A stretch of 64,000 nucleotides of DNA from Parvibaculum sp. (GCF_019635935.1 NZ_JAHBYN010000001.1:868001-932000), one strand, 5' to 3'; counted from the first letter of the stretch, positions 48,168-57,271 are shown. Notes: a model not told the origin generated them from the letters alone. Made by a program: numbers and translations.

Positions 48168-49101
48168 CAACCACCAACATGCTCGATTGATGCGCTTCAA
48201 GGCGATCACCATTCGATATCCAAGAATGAATGAAGTCTTCAAGAGGTTCGATTTTCTGCGCGCCGAGGCGCAGGCGGTGCGCAACCTTGGACCTTCTGAT
48301 GCACTCGATATCACCAGCCTGTCCGCTTTGCCGCTCATTGCGCCAACGGGGAGCGGAAAGACTCGCATCATCAACGCTTACCAGAAGAAAATTCAGAAGG
48401 AGCAACATCCACCGGGAATTTCACCTGTTGTGGTCGTGAACCTCTCTACGAATGTCACCGTCAAGGGCTTCTACGCCGACGTCCTGAAGGGATTTGGCGA
48501 TCCAAACTTCGCCAAAGGCACACAGCAGCTACTCGAGAAGCGGACCCAGACGTTTATTCGAAAATGCGGCGTAGAGCTGTTGATTATCGATGAGGTGCAT
48601 CACCTGATCAGTGCCGAGACCAACAAGGTTCGGTGGGACGTTGCCGAGCTCTTCAAAAACATACTCAACGACAAGACTTGCTGTCTCGCTCTGAGCGGTA
48701 TCGAGAAGGCGGCCGTACTTTTTGAGAAGGGTGGCCAGCTCGCAAGGAGGTGCATCAGTCCTGTCCCGCTGGGGCCACTCGATATGCAGAACAACTCCGA
48801 AAGGGAGATGTTCCTGGGCTTCATCGGACGACTGGACGACCTGATGTTGAAGGAGAAGGTCACCGATGCGGAAAACGGCCTCCTTGAAGGAGATGTGCCT
48901 GCGTGTCTGTATGAGGTCTCTGGCGGCGTTATCGGAATAGCCTCACACCTTGTCTATCACGCGCTTATCTGCTGCTTTTCACGGGGTGGTACGTCACTCG
49001 AAAGATGCGATTTCGTGAGGGCTACGGACGACTGGGCGGTGTCGACGGGCTTCGCTACGCAAAACCCGTTCAGGACGCAAGCGCAGAGGTTGACGGCATG
49101 A
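48160..49101 (+). CDS. tnsC: TnsC/TniB-like AAA+ transposition regulator
   Basis: The 313-residue AAA+ ATPase has Walker A APTGSGKT (residues 61-68) and Walker B LLIIDEVHH (Asp144, Glu145). It links target-bound TniQ to the TnsAB transposase. At 313 residues it is close to TniB of Tn5053 and to the TnsC of I-F3 elements, and much shorter than the 555-residue TnsC of Tn7. Its stop overlaps the tniQ start as ATGA. Confidence 0.92.
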   Translation: MIDNHQHARLMRFKAITIRYPRMNEVFKRFDFLRAEAQAVRNLGPSDALDITSLSALPLIAPTGSGKTRIINAYQKKIQKEQHPPGISPVVVVNLSTNVTVKGFYADVLKGFGDPNFAKGTQQLLEKRTQTFIRKCGVELLIIDEVHHLISAETNKVRWDVAELFKNILNDKTCCLALSGIEKAAVLFEKGGQLARRCISPVPLGPLDMQNNSEREMFLGFIGRLDDLMLKEKVTDAENGLLEGDVPACLYEVSGGVIGIASHLVYHALICCFSRGGTSLERCDFVRATDDWAVSTGFATQNPFRTQAQRLTA

Positions 49102-50933
49102 GCTTGCCAAAGTTCGTCGTGCCGGTCTCTCCGCTGAAAGGAGAGAGTCTCGCGGGTCTTGTCGCCCGGGCTGCCTGTGAAAATCTGATCACGAGCCCGG
49201 CCCATGTCTTTTCCCATCTGGGCATGCCGACAGCCCGTCTCGGGAGCGTTGCGACGCGACATGCTGCGTATTGCAATGACTTGGCATATCTCATTGGCAC
49301 CATGGCGGAGGAGCTTCGGCCGCTCTTCTATAAACGGACGGACAGGCAAGTTGCGGGATTGGGCGCTGAAGTCAACTTCTTCGGCACTCACCTCGCATTG
49401 AGATGTCGGGAGTCGAAGATAAGGCGCCTGTCTCCGGCGAGTCTCCGCGTATCGGCGCATCATCGAGCGGCATGGGAGCTGCGCTTCCTCCATTGGTGTC
49501 CGGAGTCACTTCAGTATCTTCTTAGCCATTGCCCGTCATGCGGCAAAAGCTTCGGTTGGGAAAAATTGGCGGGTATCCATATCTGCGAGCATTGCGGCGC
49601 GGATGTCCGTGAGCAGGAAGCCGAATATGTCGCCGAGCGCGACAAGGCCACCGCCCACCTTCTTTCGGATCTCGTGCTGAACCGGGACGAGACCGCAAAC
49701 ATACGAGCGTCGCTACATGAAGATCTGCGTCAACTTGTAGACGCCGACCTGCTTTGCCTTACCCTCATGCTCGCCTCCGGCTTCGAATGGTCGCCAAAGA
49801 TACTTCACAATGCGCTTTACGACATCAACAGAGCGAGCGCTCCATCCCTTGAGATGTGGCGCGTGGGTTTTGAGCGCATCCGAAACTGGCCTGAATCCGC
49901 TTGTGAGCTCGTCTGGAAACAGCTTGAGACTCCAAAGGAGGACGCAGGCTATGGCATGATCGAGGAACTTGGTCCTGTCGCTGCGCATCTCATGCCGGTG
50001 AACGCCGACCTGGCGAAGACGCTCCGGAAAATGGTTGACGACAGCTACTTGCGTAAAGGGGTGATCGCTCTACGCCCTATCGGGGGTAGCGCGGAGTGGC
50101 ACCGGCCCGGCTGGTTGCCCTCAAGCGAGGCAAAAAAGAAGTACAAACTTACGGACTGGACGATTGATCAGGCACTTCGCTCCCCGGAAGTCCGGAGAAT
50201 TTCTCACGAGCGGGGAGAAAGATCACCGACCCTTCTGCATGAGGCGGATCTGCTCCAGTGGGTTGATAAACTGAAAGAAGCGCTCGATGTACCGACTGCC
50301 ATGCAGCGCATCGGAATTCCGGAGCATGCACTCTGGGAGTTACTCGAATTCGGACACCTGAAGTTCCTGACCACCGAAATCAGAATCCTGACGCCGCGGA
50401 AAGGCTTCATTGAAGCAAGCTCCGTAAAAGACCTTGGCAATGCGCTGCTTGATCGTTGCGCGCCGATGCCCAGCGACAACGAAAACCTTGTACCTCTGAG
50501 CGAGGCGGTGGAGCGTTCGCGTTCTCCGGTTTCGCCCTGGACAACGGCCATCATTGCCATACTGAAAGGGAAGTTGAATGTCTGGCGGCGTGAGGCTCCG
50601 TCTTCGGCCTATGTCGATGCCTTGCTCGTGAGGCCAGATCAGTTCGAGGCTGAAGTCGGCGGAAAAATCGTACTTCCCGAGTTCCGGGAAGCTCCTCTCC
50701 TCATGACCTATAACGATGCCGCAGCCCTGTTGCGAACATCGCCTGATGCGATCGTCCAATTGACCAGAGCGCAGAAAATCGACTCGGAGAACGGCGGCCC
50801 CGGGCGAAGAGCTGTGCGGCGATCCGTCTACAGCTATGCCATGGCACATTTGGGCTCGATAAAACCGATGCAGAGCAAATCAGGGCCGGCGGAAATGGAT
50901 AGCCGCGCCGAAACGATGCCGCAGCGTACTTAG
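49098..50933 (+). CDS. tniQ: TniQ-family target-selection protein (long form)
   Basis: The 611-residue product has a TniQ domain with zinc-ribbon cysteines (Cys134; Cys145-x2-Cys148; Cys163-x2-Cys166) and a long C-terminal half with several helix-turn-helix-like segments (YKLTDWTIDQALRSPEVRR; TYNDAAALLRTSPDAIVQL). The length is that of TnsD-type proteins, which recognise a fixed attachment site, rather than short CRISPR-linked TniQ. The target here is unknown. Confidence 0.9.
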   Translation: MSLPKFVVPVSPLKGESLAGLVARAACENLITSPAHVFSHLGMPTARLGSVATRHAAYCNDLAYLIGTMAEELRPLFYKRTDRQVAGLGAEVNFFGTHLALRCRESKIRRLSPASLRVSAHHRAAWELRFLHWCPESLQYLLSHCPSCGKSFGWEKLAGIHICEHCGADVREQEAEYVAERDKATAHLLSDLVLNRDETANIRASLHEDLRQLVDADLLCLTLMLASGFEWSPKILHNALYDINRASAPSLEMWRVGFERIRNWPESACELVWKQLETPKEDAGYGMIEELGPVAAHLMPVNADLAKTLRKMVDDSYLRKGVIALRPIGGSAEWHRPGWLPSSEAKKKYKLTDWTIDQALRSPEVRRISHERGERSPTLLHEADLLQWVDKLKEALDVPTAMQRIGIPEHALWELLEFGHLKFLTTEIRILTPRKGFIEASSVKDLGNALLDRCAPMPSDNENLVPLSEAVERSRSPVSPWTTAIIAILKGKLNVWRREAPSSAYVDALLVRPDQFEAEVGGKIVLPEFREAPLLMTYNDAAALLRTSPDAIVQLTRAQKIDSENGGPGRRAVRRSVYSYAMAHLGSIKPMQSKSGPAEMDSRAETMPQRT

Positions 50934-50957
50934 CCCACACCTCCGTTCGGATGACCC

Positions 50958-51305
50958 TCAGAAAAGCCATTTCGCCATTGCCGACGACGGCGAGCCGAGC
51001 CTGTAGTAGCGGGAGAAAGTGCGGGCCCAACCAAGATCGGGGGCAAACACATAAAGATCCGACGTTATGGCCGTGGTTGTTCCAATAAGGGGGTGGTTCG
51101 TGACCTTACCCTGAAGCGCCGTCACACCACGTTGAACGAAGGCATAGTCATCAATGAGAGGCGCGCTCTCGAGTTCCTCGAGTGAGGGCCTGACAACGCC
51201 CGCCCTCAACCATTCGAGATCGGCACACAGGCTCTTCATGCTTTCCAGTTGTTCACTCAGACGCGCCGTCTGCAGGACGCCATCTCTTCCAACATAAATG
51301 ACCAT
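50958..51305 (-). CDS. Small protein of unknown function behind a LexA-type box
   Basis: The 115-residue product (N-terminus MVIYVGRDG) has no recognised domain. The start is firm: AAGGAGGT lies 6 nt upstream of the ATG. A GTTC-N7-GTTC box 45 nt upstream predicts induction by DNA damage. It converges with tniQ, 24 nt away, and so lies within or at the edge of the Tn7-like element. Confidence 0.7.
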   Translation of the reverse strand: MVIYVGRDGVLQTARLSEQLESMKSLCADLEWLRAGVVRPSLEELESAPLIDDYAFVQRGVTALQGKVTNHPLIGTTTAITSDLYVFAPDLGWARTFSRYYRLGSPSSAMAKWLF

Positions 51306-51349
51306 GTCCGACCTCCTTGTTGATGGGAGGCAGACTAAGCGCAAGGCTA

Positions 51350-51364
51350 GAACATAACAAGAAC
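51350..51364 (-). promoter_or_regulatory. LexA-type box (GTTC-N7-GTTC)
   Basis: On the minus strand the sequence reads GTTC, seven bases, GTTC, at 45-59 nt upstream of the 115-residue protein gene, where a promoter is expected. The core resembles the box at 11624-11638 (both end TATGTTC). Confidence 0.7.
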
Positions 51365-51685
51365 AAAAACATGGGCGATATCCCGAGTCAAGGCTGAAAA
51401 TCTATACGCGCTGGTGCGCACTCCAACCGAACCAAGCAAGCCGTAGACGCTGAGCGGCAAGGGAACAGGTCATGAGCGCCTGCCGGCATTTATGAGAAAC
51501 CAGATGGCGCTGCCGCCGGCTTCGTCGCCTCAGCGGCAGCCTGCACGACCGGCCTTGCAAGCTGGCAAGGGACGGACGGCCCGTCGCAACTGGTGCGTCA
51601 ATGATCAGATTACCAGCTTTGGCCCGCCGCCCTGCCCCGCCTGTGGCTGTTCAAAAAAGCATTCCTGAGAAGGCAGAGACCCGTC
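51365..51685. other. Gap between the SOS-type gene and the IS element
   Basis: No gene, repeat or terminator is recognised in these 321 bases. Base composition is more GC-rich than in the tns genes, so it may be a remnant of other DNA. This is where one Tn7-like end could have been expected, but no AAAGTGAYTCA cluster is seen. Confidence 0.4.
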
Positions 51686-53309
51686 GTCCGCTTTGCGCCG
51701 ATATTGTTGATTTAGTCGTTGCGTGATCGACAGCTTGTCCGTGGGCCGATGATTTCGGGCCCGTTGTCCGGGGCGGCCTGATGCCCGATAGCCTTTATGA
51801 CGGCGGGCCGTTACCCGGTAGACGCTGTTTCATGCCGCCGCGTGGCCGTGGCTCGGCATTGCTCGAAGCTTCGCCAGCTTCCTCAGGTTTTGTGCGGTGG
51901 CGGCGAGGAGGAACTCATCCCTGGCACCCTTCGGTCCACGCAGGCGCAGGCGGCCGAGCCTGAGGATGCGCTTGAGGTGGGCGAAGAGCATCTCGACCTT
52001 CTTGCGCCGATGCCGCGAACGCTCATAGGCCGGCGTGTTCGCCAGAGCCCGAGCCACATCGCGCGCGTCTTCGTCGATGTCCCGCGGCACCTTGCGCTGT
52101 GGCGTGTTCGGACAGCACTTCATCTTGAAGGCGCAGTTCTGGCAATCGGACTTGCTCGACCGGTATAGCCGCGTTCCGTCCTTGGTGATGCCCGAACGCG
52201 GCGTCTTGTAGGTTCGCCTGAACTGCACCAGCAGCTTGCCGCCCGGGCAGGTGTAGTGATCCCGCTCAGCATCGAAGACGAAGTCGGAGCGCGAGAAGGT
52301 GCCGTCGGTCCGGTTCGATTTGTCGAAGACGGGGATATGCGGCTCGATCTGCCGCTCCTTGACCAGCCAGGCGAGGTTCGCCGCCGATCCATAGGCGCTG
52401 TCGGCCGCCAGATGCCGAGGCTTGAGGCCGAAGCGCTTGTCAGTCCTGTCGATCATCGTTCTCGACGCGCCCACCTCGGCCTGCCGGATGGCGCGGCTGG
52501 CCTCGACGTCGAGGATGATCGCATTCTCGGTATCGATCAGATAGTTGGTGGCATAGGCGAAGAAGGCATGCCCCTTGTGAGCACCGGTCCACTGAGCGGC
52601 CGGATCCGAGGGCGAGACGAACTTCGGCTTCACCGCGCTGGCGGCGCCGAAGGCCGCATCGTCCAGTGTGGCCAGATACGCACGGACAGCCTGTCCTGCA
52701 TCCGGGCCAAGTTCATCGGGGTGCCACTCGTCACCGGGAACAGAGCGCTGCTTGTTGGCATCCGCCGCGATCAGGCTCGCATCGACCGCAAAGCCTTCGC
52801 CACCGACCAGCCCCTCGCGCAGGCAGCGTTCCACCACCGTCTCGAACAGATGCCGCAGGATATCGCTCTGCCGGAAGCGGCCGTGTCGATTGCGCGAGAA
52901 GGTCGAATGGTCGGGCACCTTGCCGTCGAGCCCCAGACGGCAAAACCACCGATAGGCCAGGTTGAGATGGACCTCCTCGCACAGGTGCCGTTCGGACCGA
53001 ATGCCGAGGCTGTAGCCCACGATCAGCATCCGCATCATCAGCTCCGGATCGATCGAGGGCCGCCCGATGCCGCTGTAGAAGGGCTTCAGCTCCGTGCGAA
53101 CCGTCTCGAGATCGAGGAACCGGTCGATACGTCGCAACAGGTGATCGTCAGGAACATGATCGTCGAGACAGAAATCGTAAAACAGCTGCGCCGGCGCCAC
53201 CTGTGTTCCCATCATCGTTCTGCCCTCCGATCAGCACAGCACGATGGAATCACGCTCCAGAAGCCCGTTCAACCGTCGATTAAATCAACACAATCCGCCA
53301 AGAGCGGAC
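51686..53309 (-). mobile_element. IS1182-family insertion sequence, complete
   Basis: Imperfect 33-bp terminal inverted repeats (51686-51718 and 53277-53309; 24 of 33 positions match, both starting GTCCGCT and ending GTTGATTTARTCG) enclose one transposase gene. The element is 1624 bp. A clear target-site duplication is not seen in the flanks, which may reflect later change or a different exact terminus. Confidence 0.8.
51830..53215 (-). CDS. IS1182-family transposase
   Basis: The 461-residue DDE transposase has the IS1182 layout: N-terminal DUF772-type domain (YSGIGRPSIDPELMMRMLIV, then SERHLCEEVHLNLAYRWFC), catalytic Asp in FAVDASLIAADA, Asp in LAADSAYGS, a zinc-like Cys cluster (SDCQNCAFKMKC) and Glu in KKVEMLFAHLKR. 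A strong GGAGGG ribosome site precedes ATGATG. The frame is intact, so the element may be active. Confidence 0.93.
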   Translation of the reverse strand: MMGTQVAPAQLFYDFCLDDHVPDDHLLRRIDRFLDLETVRTELKPFYSGIGRPSIDPELMMRMLIVGYSLGIRSERHLCEEVHLNLAYRWFCRLGLDGKVPDHSTFSRNRHGRFRQSDILRHLFETVVERCLREGLVGGEGFAVDASLIAADANKQRSVPGDEWHPDELGPDAGQAVRAYLATLDDAAFGAASAVKPKFVSPSDPAAQWTGAHKGHAFFAYATNYLIDTENAIILDVEASRAIRQAEVGASRTMIDRTDKRFGLKPRHLAADSAYGSAANLAWLVKERQIEPHIPVFDKSNRTDGTFSRSDFVFDAERDHYTCPGGKLLVQFRRTYKTPRSGITKDGTRLYRSSKSDCQNCAFKMKCCPNTPQRKVPRDIDEDARDVARALANTPAYERSRHRRKKVEMLFAHLKRILRLGRLRLRGPKGARDEFLLAATAQNLRKLAKLRAMPSHGHAAA

Positions 53310-53607
53310 CCTTGCGCTGGCACGACCAGATATCGACATGTTTGGCGGCTTCTAGGTGCCACCCCTAACACTGCCGAAGAGTCGGAAGCAGCCAATGAAA
53401 TGATGTGTTCGGACGGCGCCGCAAAACCCATTCGCATAGCCTATGTCAGGCTGGGTTCTCGGTCTTGTTCGCTGCGACAAACAAGCTCATTGGCCGTTCG
53501 CGATAAAAGATATATTGCATATACCTCTTATTGAACTGTCAGTATCATCGTATGTGCGTCAACTCTCTTTCCAATCGGCTTAAGCAACTACAAGAATTCG
53601 CTGTCCC
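53310..53607. other. Upstream region of the cbb3 operon
   Basis: These 298 bases between the IS end and ccoN should hold the oxidase promoter. I see no TTGAT-N4-ATCAA FNR/Anr-type site, which is usual before ccoN in alphaproteobacteria. A/T-rich stretches near 53505-53530 could serve as promoter. A short frame here gives no recognisable protein. Confidence 0.4.
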
Positions 53608-55251
53608 ATGATTGCAACGCTGACAAACAATGAACGACAGGCCGCAATCGGCATCTCCGTTCTCGTGGCCATATGCGGCCTCGCACTTGCGGCCGCTGGC
53701 CGACACGATCTACTGGAAATTCATGGCTACCTAATTCTGGTTTCGGGGATTCTATGCACATTTACTGTCATTCATGGCTATTACGAGCCTGAGCCAACTC
53801 CAGAAAGACTGTCGGACTACTACGACGCGCCCATCAAAGCAGGGATCGCGGTGGCGATGGCATGGGCGGTGTTTGCCATGTTTGTTGGTGTCTGGGTAGC
53901 GTCGTTACTCGCCTGGCCCGAGCTCACACTTGATCAAGCATGGGCCAGCTTCGGACGTCTACGCCCAGTCCACACCACAGGTATCATCTTCGGATTTGGC
54001 GGCAATGCGCTGATTGCAACTTCTTTCCACGTGATGCAACGCACATCGCGTGCACGTATGCCTGACCAACTCTCTGCTTGGTTTGTCCTCGTCGGTTTCA
54101 ACCTCTTCTGTCTCCTTTCTGTGACTGGATACCTCATGGGGATCACACAGTCGAAGGAGTATGCTGAAGCGGAATGGTACGCAGATATATGGCTCGTCAT
54201 CGTCTGGGTGGTCTATTTCATCCTCTACATCCGCACCATCGCCCGACGAAAAGAACCGCATATCTATGTCGCCAACTGGTATTTCCTGGCGTTCATTCTC
54301 GTTGTCGCGATCCTGCACATAGTGAACAACATCGCCGTTCCAGTTTCTCTTGGACACGCCAAGAGCTACACCGTCTGGTCCGGCGTACAGGATGCTATGG
54401 TGCAGTGGTGGTATGGGCACAACGCAGTCGCATTCTTCCTGACGGCTGGCTTTCTTGGCATGCTCTATTACTACCTCCCCGTCAGAGCGCAACGACCGAT
54501 CTTTTCCTACAGACTTTCAATCCTCAGCTTCTGGGGTATCACGTTTTTCTACATGTGGGCCGGCTCACACCATCTCCACTACACCGCCTTGCCGCATTGG
54601 GTGCAGACGCTGGGAATGACTTTCTCGGTGATGCTGCTGGTTCCGTCATGGGCATCGGCCGGTAACGCATTACTCACCCTCAACGGTGCCTGGCACCGAG
54701 TGCGTGACGACGCAACACTTCGCTTCATGATGGTGGCTGCCGTGTTCTACGGACTGGCTACCTTCGAGGGGTCATTCATGGCGATCCGGCCGGTCAATTC
54801 TCTCTCGCATTATACGGACTGGACTGTCGGCCACGTTCACGCCGGGGCCCTCGGATGGGTCGCGCTAATCACGTTCGGTTCTTTCTATACGCTAGTGCCC
54901 GGACTGTGGAAGCGCGAGCGCATGTATTCACCCACGCTAGTCGAAGTCCACTTCTGGCTCGCTCTGGCCGGAACCCTCGTTTACATCTTAGCGATGTGGA
55001 ACTCCGGGATCATTCAGGGTCTGATGTGGCGGACGTACACGGAAGACGGTACGCTCGCCTATTCCTTCGTCGACTCGCTGACCGCGATGTACCCCTACTA
55101 CATCGCGCGGGCTTTCGGTGGCCTTCTCTTCCTTCTCGGCGCTATCATCGCCTCCTACAATATCTGGATGACGGTTCGCGCAGTGCCCTTGGCCGCTGAC
55201 CGCGGCTCGGACGTTCCCGACTCAAACGCCGTTGCGGCGGCGGGGGAATGA
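53608..55251 (+). CDS. ccoN: cbb3-type cytochrome c oxidase subunit I CcoN
   Basis: CcoN is the catalytic subunit that reduces oxygen with high affinity. The 547-residue protein has about 12-14 membrane segments and the haem-copper ligands: low-spin haem His in LEIHGYL, CuB His with the cross-linked Tyr region in WWYGHNAVAFFLTAGFLGMLYYYLP, the CuB pair in SHHLHYT and haem His residues in VGHVHAGALGW. Start follows no strong ribosome site. It leads ccoO-Q-P. Confidence 0.96.
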   Translation: MIATLTNNERQAAIGISVLVAICGLALAAAGRHDLLEIHGYLILVSGILCTFTVIHGYYEPEPTPERLSDYYDAPIKAGIAVAMAWAVFAMFVGVWVASLLAWPELTLDQAWASFGRLRPVHTTGIIFGFGGNALIATSFHVMQRTSRARMPDQLSAWFVLVGFNLFCLLSVTGYLMGITQSKEYAEAEWYADIWLVIVWVVYFILYIRTIARRKEPHIYVANWYFLAFILVVAILHIVNNIAVPVSLGHAKSYTVWSGVQDAMVQWWYGHNAVAFFLTAGFLGMLYYYLPVRAQRPIFSYRLSILSFWGITFFYMWAGSHHLHYTALPHWVQTLGMTFSVMLLVPSWASAGNALLTLNGAWHRVRDDATLRFMMVAAVFYGLATFEGSFMAIRPVNSLSHYTDWTVGHVHAGALGWVALITFGSFYTLVPGLWKRERMYSPTLVEVHFWLALAGTLVYILAMWNSGIIQGLMWRTYTEDGTLAYSFVDSLTAMYPYYIARAFGGLLFLLGAIIASYNIWMTVRAVPLAADRGSDVPDSNAVAAAGE

Positions 55252-55255
55252 AACG

Positions 55256-56008
55256 ATGCCCGAACTCTTCCACCGCAAACTCGAACGTTCCACGATCGGT
55301 TTCGTGCTCGCCATCATTGCCGTGGCAAGTGTCGGCGGTATCGTGGAGATCGCCCCGCTCTTCACCATCGACGAGACGGTCGAGGAAGCCCCCGACATGC
55401 GACTCTACACGCCGTTAGAGCTGGCGGGCCGCAATATTTATATCCGCGAAGGTTGCTATGCGTGTCACAGCCAGATGATCCGAACATTGCGTGACGAGGT
55501 CGAGCGTTATGGCCCTTACTCACTCGCTGTGGAGTCGCGCTACGATCATCCGATGTTATGGGGTTCCAAAAGAACAGGCCCGGATCTTGCCAGGGTCGGC
55601 GGCAAATACTCGGATCTCTGGCATGTCGACCACCTGACCAATCCTCGCGATGTTGTTCCGGAGTCGAATATGCCAGCCTATCGCTGGCTGGCTCGGAATT
55701 CACTGAAGATCGACGATCTTCCGCTACACCTCGCGGCGCAGCGCGCGGTCGGTGTGCCGTACACTGATGCCATGATAGAGAATGCCACGGAAGATGCATA
55801 TGGTCAGGCTACCCCTGAAAGCGATGCCGCGTCAGGTGTTGCGGAGCGCTATGGCGAGGAAACCCATATTCGTACCTTCGATGGCGTCGCCACGCGCCTA
55901 ACGGAAATGGATGCTTTGATCGCCTATCTTCAGATTCTCGGCCGGCTGACAGACGCGGCGCATGAGCACACAGTCGCCCCCCAGAAACCACCCGAACCAA
56001 TCGAATGA
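55256..56008 (+). CDS. ccoO: cbb3-type oxidase subunit II CcoO (monohaem cytochrome c)
   Basis: The 250-residue membrane-anchored cytochrome has one N-terminal membrane segment (about 15-35) and one haem c site CYACH, followed by the family segment GPYSLAVESRYDHPMLWGSKRTGPDLARVGG. It passes electrons from CcoP to CcoN. The gene starts 4 nt after ccoN. Confidence 0.96.
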   Translation: MPELFHRKLERSTIGFVLAIIAVASVGGIVEIAPLFTIDETVEEAPDMRLYTPLELAGRNIYIREGCYACHSQMIRTLRDEVERYGPYSLAVESRYDHPMLWGSKRTGPDLARVGGKYSDLWHVDHLTNPRDVVPESNMPAYRWLARNSLKIDDLPLHLAAQRAVGVPYTDAMIENATEDAYGQATPESDAASGVAERYGEETHIRTFDGVATRLTEMDALIAYLQILGRLTDAAHEHTVAPQKPPEPIE

Positions 56009-56021
56009 AGGAGAACGCGTG

Positions 56022-56192
56022 ATGGGAATCGATCACGATACTCTGGTTTTCTTTTCGAAGAGCTGGGGGTTGTTCTACCTGTGGGCGTTCGCAATCTGCG
56101 TTCTCGTCTACACGTTCTGGCCCTCCAACAGGAAGCGTTTCAACAACGCCAAGAAAAGCATTCTCGATCCGGAAGACAAGCCATGGCAGTAG
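56022..56192 (+). CDS. ccoQ: cbb3-type oxidase subunit CcoQ
   Basis: The 56-residue protein has one membrane segment (about 17-32) followed by a basic RKRFNNAKKSIL stretch, as in CcoQ, which stabilises the oxidase. AAGGAGAACG lies before the ATG. Its 3' end overlaps the start of ccoP by 10 nt. Confidence 0.85.
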   Translation: MGIDHDTLVFFSKSWGLFYLWAFAICVLVYTFWPSNRKRFNNAKKSILDPEDKPWQ

Positions 56193-57061
56193 AAGAGCGC
56201 GATCCGATCAGCGGGCGAAAAACGACCGGGCACGAATGGAACGGCATCAAGGAGCTGGATACGCCGGTGCCCAAAGGCGTGCTAATTTTCCTGATCGTCA
56301 CACATATTTTTGCGGTGCTCTGGTGGTTCCTGATGCCGACCTGGCCTCTTGGCACGACCTACACAAGAGGGCTTCTGGACGTCGATCAACGCAAGACGGT
56401 TGAAGAACAACTGACCAGATCAGCCGCTCAGCGTTCTTTTTGGATGGACAGGATGGAAAGCTTGAGTTTCGTGCAGATTCAGGCTGACCCGGAACTCATG
56501 TCGATCGTTGCAAGCAGTGGCCATCAATTGTTTGGAGACAACTGTGCAGCCTGTCACGGTGTTGATGGAAAGGGCGGCGCCAATTATCCCGACCTGACAG
56601 ATGACGGCTGGCTTTGGGGTGGAGATATCGAGACCATCGCCGAGACGATACGTGTCGGGATCAACAGCGCACATCCCGAAAGCCGTTTTGCTCAAATGCC
56701 GTCATTTGGGGCCGATGGAATTCTTGACCGCGAAGAGGTGCGGAGTGTGGCTGCTTATGTCTACTCGCTCAGGCATGCAGATTATTCAACGCGCGAAAAT
56801 ATCGGAAAAATCGAAGCCGGGAAGGAAGTCTTCATCGCCAGTTGTGCGGCCTGTCACGGCGAGGACGCGCGTGGGAACCGTGACCTCGGCGCACCAAATC
56901 TGACAGATCCATATTGGGTGTATGGCGGCGATTTACAGACGATCGTGAATTCCGTTCATGGAGGCAGACAGGGACATATGCCGGCATGGGATGAGCGGCT
57001 GAGCACCGCGAGCATTAATATCCTCGCCCTCTACGTTCACTCTCTGGGAACGGACGACTAA
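56183..57061 (+). CDS. ccoP: cbb3-type oxidase subunit III CcoP (dihaem cytochrome c)
   Basis: The 292-residue protein has one clear membrane segment (about 33-52, VLIFLIVTHIFAVLWWFLM) and two haem c sites, CAACHGVDG and CAACHGEDA, the usual CcoP pattern. It receives electrons from soluble cytochromes. Its stop overlaps the next start as TAATG. Confidence 0.95.
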   Translation: MAVEERDPISGRKTTGHEWNGIKELDTPVPKGVLIFLIVTHIFAVLWWFLMPTWPLGTTYTRGLLDVDQRKTVEEQLTRSAAQRSFWMDRMESLSFVQIQADPELMSIVASSGHQLFGDNCAACHGVDGKGGANYPDLTDDGWLWGGDIETIAETIRVGINSAHPESRFAQMPSFGADGILDREEVRSVAAYVYSLRHADYSTRENIGKIEAGKEVFIASCAACHGEDARGNRDLGAPNLTDPYWVYGGDLQTIVNSVHGGRQGHMPAWDERLSTASINILALYVHSLGTDD

Positions 57062-57258
57062 TGACAACGGATCTCGAGAGAAACCGTCTTAGCAAGATAT
57101 TGTTCGTCTGGATAATCATACCGGCTGCGCTGGTGCTATTTGTCGCCGCCAATGCCCATCTCGTGTACGTCGCGTATGAGTCTCGGCCAGACTGTGTTCC
57201 GCACCTCAAAGAGGTCGGTCACGAAGGGAAGTTCAGAGCTGCTAAATCTGCCTGCTGA
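57061..57258 (+). CDS. Small membrane protein in the cbb3 operon
   Basis: The 65-residue product has one membrane segment (about 13-32) and a conserved-looking C-terminal tail with two cysteines (RPDCVPHLKE, FRAAKSAC). It overlaps ccoP by one base, so it is translationally coupled. The place suggests an accessory or assembly role for the oxidase; it is not recognisable as CcoG, CcoH or CcoI. Confidence 0.7.
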   Translation: MTTDLERNRLSKILFVWIIIPAALVLFVAANAHLVYVAYESRPDCVPHLKEVGHEGKFRAAKSAC

Positions 57259-57271
57259 GGAGATTCAACTG

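Larger units (their letters stand above)
44691..51364 (+). mobile_element. Tn7-like transposon core (TnsA, TnsB, TnsC, TniQ); boundaries approximate
   Basis: Four consecutive plus-strand genes encode the cut-and-paste machinery of Tn7-like elements: TnsA endonuclease, DDE transposase, AAA+ regulator and target-selecting TniQ. Motif clusters precede them. A small SOS-type gene follows. The far end was not found; an IS1182-family element starts at 51686 and may have disrupted it. The toxin-antitoxin pair and the cbb3 operon might be cargo. No cas genes or CRISPR repeats are present. Confidence 0.75.

Noticed and set aside
45232-51364. CRISPR-associated transposon (CAST)
   Set aside because: No Cas6/7/8, Cas12k or CRISPR repeats are found between the tns genes and the next element, and TniQ is of the long TnsD-like size.
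53244-53534. A 96-codon frame with an RIAYVR stretch reminiscent of resolvases
   Set aside because: Only a few residues match, it starts inside the IS end, and no catalytic serine context is present.
53310-53607. FNR/Anr-type box before ccoN
   Set aside because: TTGAA and TTGCG fragments occur, but no TTGAT-N4-ATCAA-like dyad is present.
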